Notes under the pieces: model-generated
The model's input: only the letters and a program-made list of their open reading frames with translations
Databases searched by the model: none
Told to the model about the DNA's origin: nothing
Source of the DNA: Astropecten irregularis
Lineage: Eukaryota; Echinodermata; Asteroidea; Paxillosida; Astropectinidae
Direction of reading: 5' to 3'
NCBI GenBank assembly: GCA_963971285.1
Contig: OZ020245.1
Coordinates: forward strand, 23,822,983-23,886,982
DNA: 64,000 nt
Shown: piece after piece, positions 12,901 through 24,900 of the stretch
Layout: every line of letters begins with the position of its first letter
How positions within the stretch are numbered: the first letter of the stretch is position 1
Made by a program: the position numbers and the translations under genes

Positions 12901-15900
12901 CCGCAGTCCGAAGCAACACTTACGTGTAACACTTAAACCTGCTAATAACAATGACAGCACTTATCAGTGATGATAAGTGAAAGGAATTCAATCCTTTGTG
13001 TACATGTGTAGTAATGTAGATAAGAAAAAATAACCACAAAGGATACTGACTGGGTTCATTTAAATCATTGAAAGCTGAACAAAGTAAAATTGGCTGGAGC
13101 GGGATTCTAACCTGTACGTGACCACCGAAATACCAACTGAGCTGCTCTTAACAACTGAGCTAAACAGCCCAATGTTGGTGGTGTCTCAAATACAGTGGCG
13201 TCACCAGACTTTTGAGTCTGGGGGAGGGGGGCAAGGGGGGCACTAGCAATTGTTGGGGGGGGGGGGGCACTACAATATATATTATATTTTTTTTCACCAA
13301 CCCAAATCTCAAGTGGGGGGGGCACGCGGGGGGGGGGGGGGGGGGGGGGCACGAGGTTCCCCGGGGGGGGGGGGGGGAACGTGCCCCCCTGGCCCCCCCT
13401 TGGCGACGCCACTGCTCAAATAATCAAATATCTTTTCTCGTTTGGCAGTCAGAAGCCATGAAACCACGCAAACACTGCCATATCCCAAGGATCATTTAAG
13501 ATCTGCAACCTGAGAAATGGTACGATATGCCAGGGGTTGCAGGTTCACATCCCGCTCCAGCAGTCAATTTTGCTTTGTTCACCTTTTATGAAGAGAAAGA
13601 AATGAAATCAATGGACATTGAAGCAAAGTAGGTGGTGTCTGTATTATACCGTTCATGTACTTTGGCATGGAAATGTAACCCCTCTGTTAAAATGCATCAA
13701 GACCCTGCAGTTCATTCCATTACAAGCCTTGAAATTTTAATGGAGGCCTTTGAGGCCATGGCCTTCATTGGCCTGATTCTTGGCCTTGGTGCCTACTTGA
13801 AATGTTTCCATAGACATTATGATTTTCCAATGGAAGTGCCCCTTGCAATTGAAAATAGGCCTTGCCCCTTTCAGAGCCAAATTCAAGGTCTGTCACAAGT
13901 GGTGAACTAGGCAAAGATGAGGCTTGTATTTAGGGTGGGTTTGAATGTAAATTCATGCATGCATTATGTACGTGACATTTGTACCAAGTAATGTAGCACT
14001 TTGATGAGTACAAAGCCTATTTTTGGACTAGGACATAGCTCAGGATTTGTCCAAGAGCCAAAAATACATACTTTTGTATATGTATGTAGGCTCTTGGCTC
14101 TTTGCCACTTGTACTGGTACTTTCAGTTGTGTTTTCCTCCTACGAGTTTTCCTCCTAATTTAGTAAATTTACATCTGTAACCAAAAGCCTAGATACATTT
14201 GGACATTTTTACTTAAATGTATAATGGAATTTTAAACAGGAAAGGAAAGGAAAGTAAAAACCCAAGTGTTGTAGGTTTATGTGCAGTTTCAGTGAGTGTC
14301 TCAAGAATACATGTATGTCTTGATGCACACATGTGCATGTACACGTATCATACAATCTTAATTGGTTGTTGTTAACAAGCACGACTGCCATGGCCCCTAG
14401 GATTAGGCTCATAATGTCATGAATGTGGGTTGGTCTACATCGCTGGTTGAACTGTGAAGTGAGAATGAATGGGCTTGTGTGGATAAAACCATAGCCAGTC
14501 ACACAATCAGTGAAGAAATTCATCAGTGTGTGATGTAAATTACATACATGTTCAATACTTGAAAGTACAGCTGAACCTGTCCCTGTCATGTATAAATTGA
14601 ATTGTACAGGTTTAGGAAGGCCGGGTGATGAAGGCGTGTTGCATGTCATGTCTCATACATGTACGTGTACGTGTATGTATGTGAACTTGTGTGGTATTTG
14701 GCAAGAGTCCAGGGGAAGGGGGCTGCCCGTGGGGTCTATACTGTATTAGGGGGTTCGTTATACGAGAGTTATTCATAATGGCTTTCATATATTGTATTCT
14801 GTGGTTCACTGACTTCACTCAGACGCACATTTATTGCATGTTTGCACACATCGGTCTATCCTTCCTACTGAACTTTCTTACATGTATGTGTACATATACG
14901 TGAATACCAGAGTGTATACCTGAAAGATCTTAGACCATTCTTAAAGGTAGTATCATACTTTGGTAGCATACCGAAACAGAAAATCTTCACAGATGACTTA
15001 CAGAGAGATGGTGATGGTAGAAACATATCGTTAAAATATTTCTGTCTGAAATGCTGTATTTATCCAGAAAAGAGTCAAACCAATGACCACAATTATTTTT
15101 AATCTTTTAAAGGTAATATCATACTTTGATTTTTATCAAAGAAATACAGATTCATGGGCAAAAATATCAAGACGGATATAGTAACAGTCATCTGTGAAAA
15201 TTTCAGTCCTATACGGTGCCCACTTGTTGAGAAAACAGTGAAAAACAACCACAGTATTTCTTAAGTCTTTTCTCTGTTATTTTTGATCTTTTAAAAGATC
15301 AAAAAGATTTTCGGTCGTTGTTTTACTAATTTCTGGATAAATATAGCATTTCAGGCAGAAACATTTTAACGGTTGGTTTCTACCAGCATCATCTTAATAC
15401 CCTGAAAGTTATACGTAAATCTGTGAACATTTCTGTTTTGGTAATACCAAAGTATGATACTACCTTTAAAGATTGGAAATAAAAGAGAAAAGATTTGTTA
15501 AATACTTTGGCCGTTTTTCACTGTTTTCTCAAAAAGTGGGCACCATATGGGACTGACATTTTCACAGATGACTGTTACTATATCTTCCTTTGATATTTTT
15601 GGTAATCTAAGAAGATGTAAGATGTTTTAGTACCAATTGGTAATATACAGGTATCATTGATGGTTCAATTTGTACACGTTGCCATTTTTTCTGCACTGTG
15701 TTTTCAACCATTTTGTGAATAAAAATACATGTATTCGTACGCCGTTTACGAAATGGAGACTCAGGCTCCAGCCCTGTCATCCATAATTATCATTGAAGCT
15801 GAAGCTCCGTTGTCCTTTTCAAACCAGAGAATCTACTTCAGAACCGCAGCCAAAAGCCTCTATATGTGAAACGGAGCCTGAGCCTTAGATCTGTTTCGTA

Positions 15901-18900
15901 AACGCCCTAAGTATCCAGAGTCCAGATTTACTCAAATTCTTCCAATGTTTGTGGGTTTTTGTTTTTTTTTGGGGGGGGGGTTCAAAATGAAGATGTGTCA
16001 GGATTTTAATTTGATGTTTGCAGATGACCTTAATTTGTGTGTTTTTTTATTTTGTTGCTTTAGGGTTTGCTTGTAGACCAGACAATTGAGAAGGTGTCCT
16101 TCTGTGCTCCAGACAGGCATAATGACAAAGGCTTCTCCTATATATGCAGAGATGGAACCACAAGACGCTGGCTGTGCCATTGTTTCCATTCACTTCGGGA
16201 ACCGGTGAGTGATTTATTCAACTTTCTCCTCCTACCCAGGAGAAATTGGTAACAAATTTTATAATATACAAATAATGAATGTTTATGATAAGAATATTTC
16301 CATGAGTTGAAAGATGAAATGTTTCATTCAGTGAGCCACATCTTTCAACAAATGAAGATATTCTTTCCATTGCACGAATGGAAAACATTAATTATTTGTT
16401 AACTTAACTTACAAATTAACTTACGCAAGATGAAAACGGCACATGTACATGTATGCACATATTCATTGTCCGTCAGAAAGTGAGATTTCAATTCATACTC
16501 TGTCTGGGCAGCAATTTTGCCACTCAGCATGACGGTCAGATGAAGCACAATTCAATCCGGACAGGCCAAGATTATTTCATCTGCCCCATTGTTGGTGGAT
16601 AAGATTTTTCCCCTTGCCACTTGCCAGCAATTTTCCAGAGATTTTATGAAACAAATCACAAGTCGCTCATCAGTGGGATTTGAAGTGTCGCTCTTATGTT
16701 GTAGTGCCATCACGCTGTAGAACCAACTTGCCATCTCTATACTTGAAAAGCATTGTTAACGGGCGTGAATCCCATTGGAAATACAGGTCTGTGGTTTGTT
16801 GCATAGTGGGAATTTTACTATGTTTCAGGAAAAGTAAACATTATTATAATCTACAGTTGCAATTTTAGCGTTTGTAATTAATTATTTAATTGGAGTGCTT
16901 TGGATGTTCCATCTGTCAATTTAAGATGTGTTAGGGTGTGGTCGTTAACAGTTTTTGGATGATTCATGATTTGGGATGAAAGAATGATTTTCAGTCGGTT
17001 AAATAATGATAGCATGTGGTTGAACACCTGCCAATGCTTAATATTGACTATCCAAACCTTGTATACTGTACCTGACAGGTTGATTAAAAACGTCAATATA
17101 AAGCTAATTACAAACCGCGAAACATTCCAGTGTGTTTTTTTTTTACAAAATACCGCAGACTATTGAGTCACCTTTAGACCTGCCCCACCCCACTGTACCC
17201 CGTCATTGAACCTGTATCATTACCATGATGCCGACTGTTGGCCATTATTTGTTGATATTTGCTCATGTCCTCAGGGGGAGCGTCTGAGCCATGCCGTGGG
17301 GTGTGCCTTTGCCGCTTGCCTGGAGCGCAAGCAGCAGCGAGACAAGCTGTGCGGCGTCAAGGTGGAGTTTGACGTCAACAAGACCAGCTTCACACGGCAG
17401 GGCTCCTTCCGCCAGACGACGATGACGGAACAGATGGAAGCGGCGGGGGAAGAGGCGGAGAAAGAGAACGAGATCCAAGGTGGGAGGAAGAATCATTAAT
17501 CTCTCTGAAGATTCAGCATCCATCGGCTGAAATTTAGATTGGAAAATCTAAAAACTATGGGGTCCAAATGCTATGATCCTGCTAATTGATAACAGGCAGA
17601 AATACGCACATACATGGACGAGGGGGAAAAACGTAAAGTAGATGACTTTCAAAGACAGAAGTCAAATCGATGGGAATTGAAAAAGGAAATGGAACCTTGA
17701 AACATCAAGGGAAACAGAAAAGTTTGACAGAAAACAAACAGCAGTCCTGATATATACTGTAAAACAAGCTCACAAACGTTAGTTTGGAAGTAAATCAGTG
17801 ATTATTCAAGTAAAGGCCAGTTTGTACTTGCTGCGTTTAGGCACGCGCACCGCACAATGCTAATGTCGCATTCGATTTTCATACTCTGCCATCTTTCAAG
17901 TCCCTGCTTCATGTATGCATCTGGCTGATGTAATAATATTTTAATTTGTTAAAATACAGATCAAATTGGTGCGCACAAACTTTCCTTCATTTTCAAATGT
18001 TGTGTACAAAGACACGCACATTCAGTACACAGTGCGTGCTCTTATCTGCATGGCAGACACTTCGAAATAGATTGTCGAGCTGCATACGCAGTGAATACAC
18101 AGCAAGTACGCTACGAGTACAAGCTGATGTATTTAATAATATAGCTTTCACTCGGTGCTTTCCTTTGCCAATAAAATACTCAGTTTAATGTTGCTATGGA
18201 ATATAAGCTGGAAGGATAACTCAGTACCGACAGTCATCCTGGATTCAATATTAACCAGATAAACCTCTGGGACCAGGTTCGAATCCCATCTAATCCACAT
18301 TCTTCTATTAATAATAATGATACATGTACATATACTGAATAGACCAGACATTATTTAGATCCTTTCAAAGATGCTGACCTACATGTATGTGCTTTTATTA
18401 ACCAGCAGCTACTTGGCTATAGTGAGCTTACATTTTGCTGACTCATAATTACTGTAGGCCTCTTTTGCTGTTACATTCAAGACATTTATGAGGGAACCTG
18501 GCAGAGTGGAATCCACTTGTGTCATAATGGTAGTAACTGGATACATTCATACCTAAAGGGACCCTGAAACTGCAACATGAATAATTTCTCTCAATCCCTC
18601 TCTCTCTCCCTCTCTTTCTATCTCGTCTTCGATCGTTCCTACACTACAGAGTTACCAGGTCCAGCTCCAAACATGCCGTATGCCCGGCCGCGACAGCATG
18701 CTTCTGATGCCATGCTCTTACGCCAGGGGTCCTTCCGTGGCTTCCCGGGCCTCACCGTGCAGTCGCCGTTCAAGCGACAACTGTCACTGCGCCTCAACGA
18801 ATTACCATCAACTCTTCAGCGACAGCAGAACGTCTTACAGACGCACCCCGAGAGTAAGTATTGCCTTCGTCCAAGACTCTCCCTCCCTCTCGCAATCTCC

Positions 18901-21900
18901 TTGTTTCCTTCCAGCTTCTAGGTCTCATCTGTTGGAATAACACGGTGAAAATGCCTTGAAGTCAAGCGTGTATCATTGACAGGTGTAAGTGGCTTACATT
19001 GTAAGTCTGATAAAAAACTGGGTTATGGCCAAGAAGAAAAGGTCTGTGTGCCAATTGCGTAAGTGAATTCTAAATTTAATTAGTCGTAATCTTTAAAAAT
19101 CAGAAGCAGTAAATATGGTTAACTTCACTATTTCAGTTGATCAGATCATGGAATAATCATGTCTTATACATTGACTAGTCGAGCCTAGGAGATTTTAATT
19201 TCTCTGCTTAACAAAGAGTGGAACGAAAGAATCCAAATGTCAACCGGTCCGCCGCGGCCTTGAGGATTTTTCCCTGTTCAATCTGTCATTCAGCAGATCT
19301 AGAACAATCAATAGCATGCACGCAGCCTGTCTCGATTATTAAAACTGCCTTGGTATGATATAAGGTTAATGCACAGCTGTGCACCTTATGCCCTCCGCTG
19401 CATATCCCTTGGGATTCCAATCCATAGTACCAGATGACACAAAGTCCTGGGGCCAATTTCATAAAACTGTTAAGCACAAAAATGTGCTAAGCATGACATT
19501 TCTGTCTTAATAAAAACAGGGTTAACAACCAAATTTCCACGTGTTGTGTATCACTTGTGATTGTTCTTTGGCTGTTGTTCGCTGACCATGAATATCAAAT
19601 GGAATTTTCAATGGTGGTTTGTTTTATTGGGCGAGACATTTTTGTGCTAAGCAAATTTTTGTGCTTAACAATTTTATGAAATTGGCCCCTGGTAATATTT
19701 CACGAAGCTGCTCATATGTTTTATTTCCTTTTTCAGTAAACCAATGTTCCTCGTCAGAGTCTCAGTCCAGTCTTTGCCACGAAAAATGTGTTCCAATATT
19801 TAAAGGTTCTATCATACTTTGGTAGGAAACCAAAACAAATTTAAGTATAACTTACAAGGTATAAAGATGGACCTGGTGCAAGCATACCGTTCAAATGTTT
19901 CTGCCTGAAATGCTGTATTTATCCAGAAATGAGTCAAACAAAAGACTGAAAACAGTTTGATCTCTGAGATAAGAACTTCACAATTATATTTAGCTCAAAT
20001 CAAATTATGAACACTGTTCTATAAATTTTACCAAAGTATGATAGTACCTTTAATTTGCAATTCATGTGCATATCAAATTTGGGATTAAAAAGACAAGAAG
20101 ACTTATTAAAAAATTGGTCGGATATGTTACCATTCTGTTTTCTTACATAAGGAAAGATAATTCTCACACACACAAAAATGATACATTTTGCAAACAAATG
20201 TATTTACCTTCTTTGAGCAAAAGCGCCTTTTTGGAAACAGGAGTGTCTCCTTCCCGTCATATGACCTTTGTGGTCGTCATGGCAATCATTACATTGATTC
20301 TACGCATATCATATTATCTCCGATTTGTGCATTGCATCTATACATGTAAACTGTATGCTTGTGTGCATCACTTACATCAGCAAACATATGACAGCTTCAT
20401 AAAAACATACATTTCATGAATAGTTTATTGATATGTTATCACCATAATGAAATTGAGCTGGTAATGTGCACTCTCAGTGGTATACACTGATGTAGGAAAC
20501 TTTGGTTGCTATCGTTCTCTGTCTGTCAGAGATTGTAACTTGATATTAGTCATGAAAATTTTGTCTTTGGCTTTTTGCACCTGGTGACTGTTAAATACTC
20601 ATTGTATAATGTTGCCTCTGCAACATTCTTTCCAAACCAGGGGTCGATTTCACAAAGCCCTGTGATCGATCGTAACTCGAGTTACGAAGGATAACCCATC
20701 GTAGGGGGCCTATCCCACGTAGGGCTTCAATGCATCAAAAGTCCTACGATTGATAGTAAGTTACAAAGAGTTTGGTGAAATCAACCCCAGGGTGTTTGTA
20801 CATAGTTTGAAATGCCGAACAATATCATTTTGCAAACAAATGAAACAAGCTTCTACGATCTAGACCCCTTGTAAATTACATCATTCATAGCATTGTTGTG
20901 GAAGTCAGAATACATCAGCGACATGTAGGTACATGATAGGGGTACATGCAACACGTGTGCCCAACTTGTGCACGCACATGTTCCGACACATGAAGACATG
21001 TACATGTACGATAGCTGAGATAATGTACATGTATCTGACTTCCTAACACTATCACTGTAGGTCTACACCATCGCCCTGCTTTGTATACATGTACAGTACA
21101 TTACATTACTCTGTGTGGTATTATAAAGTTGTGTTTTATTTGCCAAAGTGCCTTCAGAGGAAGAAGTTAATGAAAGTCATCAAAGTCAAATGGAAGGTTT
21201 GTATTACTCAAGAAAACATGGCTTTTGATCACTTTGTTGGTCTGTTCATCTGTCTGTCTGGATTTGTCTGTTTGCTCGGGCTTTGTTTGTGAATGCTCTG
21301 GTTTCAGGTCCACACTGCTTTGTATTTTAATGTGTATAGTTGCAGTTGAGTCCGTCCTCAATGTGCGTACTCCATGTGATGTAGTCATATTAAAGATGAT
21401 TATAATTAACACAAAATGCTTGTAAGCCTTCTGCACTAATTGGATGAGGATTGAGGAAGTTAGGGTTTGAGAATTCCATTCATTGAGAATTTGTGCCCAC
21501 CACGGTGCATCTAACGTAGGGATGACTTGTGTGACTGTTTGAAGTAACATCGGCATGTTCCTGTAATGGTATATGCATGATACAACATCATGTGTTCCAT
21601 GATTCAATCATTATATGTTCTATTTTTTTTTTTTTACCTGGGTAGTAAATTGTGTCTTCTTTTTTACTTCTTTTTCCATTTTCTCTCACTTTTTTCCGAT
21701 CAACTTTTGTTCCTTCATTCTCGGATATGGTCCATCTTTTCAGTTGTGATTGATTTCGAAATATGTTATTTATGGGTGCGGGCCAAATTTTCATCCCCAA
21801 GTGTGGTCTTAATATCATTTATGGGCGTATCTCAAATGTCCATATATAGGGGCGTGGTCCAAATGTCCATATTTGGGTGTGGTCAAAATATCCGTTCATG

Positions 21901-24900
21901 GGTGTGGTCCAAATGTCTTTTTATGGTCAATATCCATTGACACGCCCTTTCTCTCCAAATCTGTTTTTGTGGAGTACACTCTCTTTGCAAGCGCACACTG
22001 TCAAATTTCACTTTTCTCTCTTGTCCACTTGTCATTGAGTGCAGTCTCTTTATCCTCTTTTTGCATGACCCATAGAGGGCGCTTCATCATGCTTGCAATT
22101 CTTAATTAGTGACGTAGAAAGCAACAACATAATTGGATCTCACATACATTCACAAAGTTCAGTAGTGCAGGATCTTAAAACAAATTCTAGTGTGGTCAGT
22201 GTAATTTCGTAATCGAAGGATTGTTTCGGCTCAATGGGAACAACTTTGTGGGGATATAGGGAGTGATAGAGCATGTGGTTGCCGTCTGGGTACCAGGGAC
22301 AGCCTTATGACTTTTCCAACTAGGGTTGTAAGCCTGAGATGGTTCATGTACCAGTCATTCATAGCTGGGATGTTGTTGGTTAATAAGAGGTTGGTATGCA
22401 GTGGTTATGGCCGGTTGGTATGGCCGGCTAGCTGCGTCCATCTTGACCATTAGAATAACGTGTATTATAATCATCACTACCCGGTTCCTATCAGCCTGTG
22501 GATTGAATGGTTTTCATGATTTTCACACTGCATGCTGGCCATGTTTCATTCACTTCAATAACTTTGAATGTCTTACTTTAATCAAGTAGATCAATCACAT
22601 TTAATGCAAACAGCATGTTGTTTTTCAATAGCGCTCCGCACTTGCACTAAAAATAGCACCCGATCTCAGACAAACATTGCAACCATACAAACGTGTTATG
22701 TGTGCGCGTGCAGGTATACTATGTGCGTGAGACAATGTTTGTCTGACATCCGGGGATTTTGTGTCGTCATTAGTGTGGAGCGCTATTGTCTTGACCCATC
22801 ATCTTGTTTTAATAATATTGTTGTAAGAGAGATTTGAGACTGACTTTGCTGCTAGTTGACATAGGGCCTTTCACGTGTGTCATATAGTCAGGCATGTTTA
22901 TTGGAAGTTCTGTGTCTAAGCAACTAAGCCGAGCTGCAAGAGAAGATAGCAAATACAGGCTTTAGCTAATTCTACGCACCAACTCACACACACTGCTAGT
23001 TACAGTAGTATTTGCAAAAAAAAAATTGTATTAGTGATAGAAATGCGACGAGCAGACTATCTCTTGTTTGTAGATCTGAGCATATGGTACTTTGATCTTC
23101 ATTCTTAACGCATTCTTCAGAACTGTTTGTTGCAGCTAATGCTTGCTTCTCAAATCTGTAGTTTATAATTATAGTGACTTCACGTTTTAATCTTTGCAAG
23201 ATCTTCACTTAAGACTTAAAACAAAAATGCTGGTTTAAAAAAAACCAAATAGTCTGTTAATTTTGTTCTGTTTTCCAAACATATGGCAGACAATAATTGA
23301 AGGTTGGGTTTGGAATGGCAAGTATCTGACCGTTGATGTGATCATAGGACGTTTACGAAACGGAGGCTTACATGTAGGCTCAGGCTCCAGCTCCATTTCA
23401 TGAATCCATTCTGAAATAACTGGTATCAAAATAGAGGCTTTTGGCTGCGGTTCTGAAGTAGACTCTCTGGTTCGAAATAGACAACCGAGTTTCAGCTTCA
23501 GTGAAATACCACAACCTATATTTTCAGTATATGGATGACAGAGCTGGAGCCTGAGCCCGAGCCTCCGTTTCGCAAATGCCCATAAACTGACCAGACAAAC
23601 TCCCCTCTCCCTCCAGTCCAGAGGGGTCCCTCCAGAAGGTTACTCTCTCCGGACAATCTTATGGACACACTGTAGCTCTGACACGGCTGTATGAACAAAG
23701 TATGATTTCATCTTTATTCATCAGTTCTATATCTTGTTACCCACAGCTTCCCCCACCAGCCAGCCACCCTCAACATCATTCCTGCAGCAACAGCAGAAAC
23801 AACAACAGCAGCAGCAACCAGTACCTCAGCAACAGCAGCAACAGTCATTCCACGTGCAGCAGCAGCAACAGCAGCAGCCAGTCCAGGCTCTCAGTATATC
23901 GGCGGCCTGCCAAGAGCTTTCTGACGGTTTGCTCGAGTTGTCTAGCAAGGAGGCATTTTCCCAGCAACAACAGCCCCAGAATGTCATGCAGCCGACTGCA
24001 GCAATGCAGAGATCTGTGCCTCAGCAGTCCATGGTGACGCAGCAACCCATGGCAATGCAGCAACCCATGGCAATGCAACAATCCATGGCATTGCAGCAAC
24101 CCATGCCAATGCAGCAGCCCATGGCAACCCAACAACCCATGGCAACACAACAAGGTACATGTTTGCTCAGTGTGTTGTGTTCAATGTCTGGTTTTTTTTT
24201 ATAGATTTTCAATGAAATATCCTTACACAGCTTTTCAGTCGTGCAATTTTTTGTTCTTTTGGTTCTTTTGGCTCTAGTTTCACTTTTGTACTAAGTACGT
24301 CTATAAATTATTTTCCAACATTTAGAATCAACTACAGGTTTTAATAGTTCATATTTGGATATAGAACAAAGATTCCTCAATAGCTCTTAGGTACATGTCT
24401 TATTCATATGCCCATAAATCCCAAGATAAAGTGTCTCCGTCATGTTTCCACTCGTGATATTAACACGGAACAAAAGATCAGCCTGAGAAAATACCAGGAG
24501 AAAATCTCTCTTTTAACCGGAGGAAATCTGAGGATAAACATTGCCTAAGAGCCTTCCTCATTGATCCATGTTGGCTCACATACACGCACCGTCTACAGCT
24601 TCATGCCAGTTTGATCCTCCAATCAATGTTCCTTCTTGCCGTCTACTTTAAACCAGCTGACGCAGCTGATGGTAGTCAGGACAACCTTTGTGAAACTGCC
24701 GCAGACATTGCTTCTCTCTGCCTATCACCGAAACTGTGAATCCAATTTCTTGCCGTGTTATTAAATTCTCTCAAGCGAAGATCATATTTTTCCCCCCCTT
24801 ACATCGAAGCAGTACTGTCAAATAATACGTACACCCTGCATTTTCATTACTTTTTACTTTAGTAATGGTTCCCTCTGGGTAATTCCTACAAATTTCTGTG

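Larger units (their letters stand above)
995..16063 (+). other. numb intron of about 15 kb rich in small mobile elements
   Basis: No exon of numb or another gene could be supported. The intron carries foldback elements (1659-1845, 2353-2545, 7719-7817, 10339-10603, 15742-15907), TTAA-flanked elements (5129-5647, 6794-7119, 14943-15615), tRNA-derived SINEs (7375-7556, 11270-11425, 13030-13590), a Penelope-like insert (5429-5610), a GGCC-rich repeat (13727-13921), a 40-bp tandem repeat (11607-11740) and many TACATGTA runs. The open frames of 60-146 codons here show no family features. Confidence 0.6.
18854..23746 (+). other. numb intron between exons d and e
   Basis: It holds the foldback element 19449-19689, the TTAA-type element 19800-20053, the element 20640-20788, the inverted-repeat element 22626-22788 and the foldback 23347-23581. 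Near 21780-21950 a loose repeat of ATGGGCGTGGTCCAAATGTC occurs about five times. One weak alternative-exon candidate (19737-19805) is listed separately. Confidence 0.5.

Noticed and set aside
13107..13412. Proline/glycine-rich open frames on both strands
   Set aside because: Products of the G/C runs in the hAT-type MITE.
13632..13910. 92-codon frame with a hydrophobic stretch
   Set aside because: It lies in a dispersed repeat whose second copy is interrupted and rearranged.
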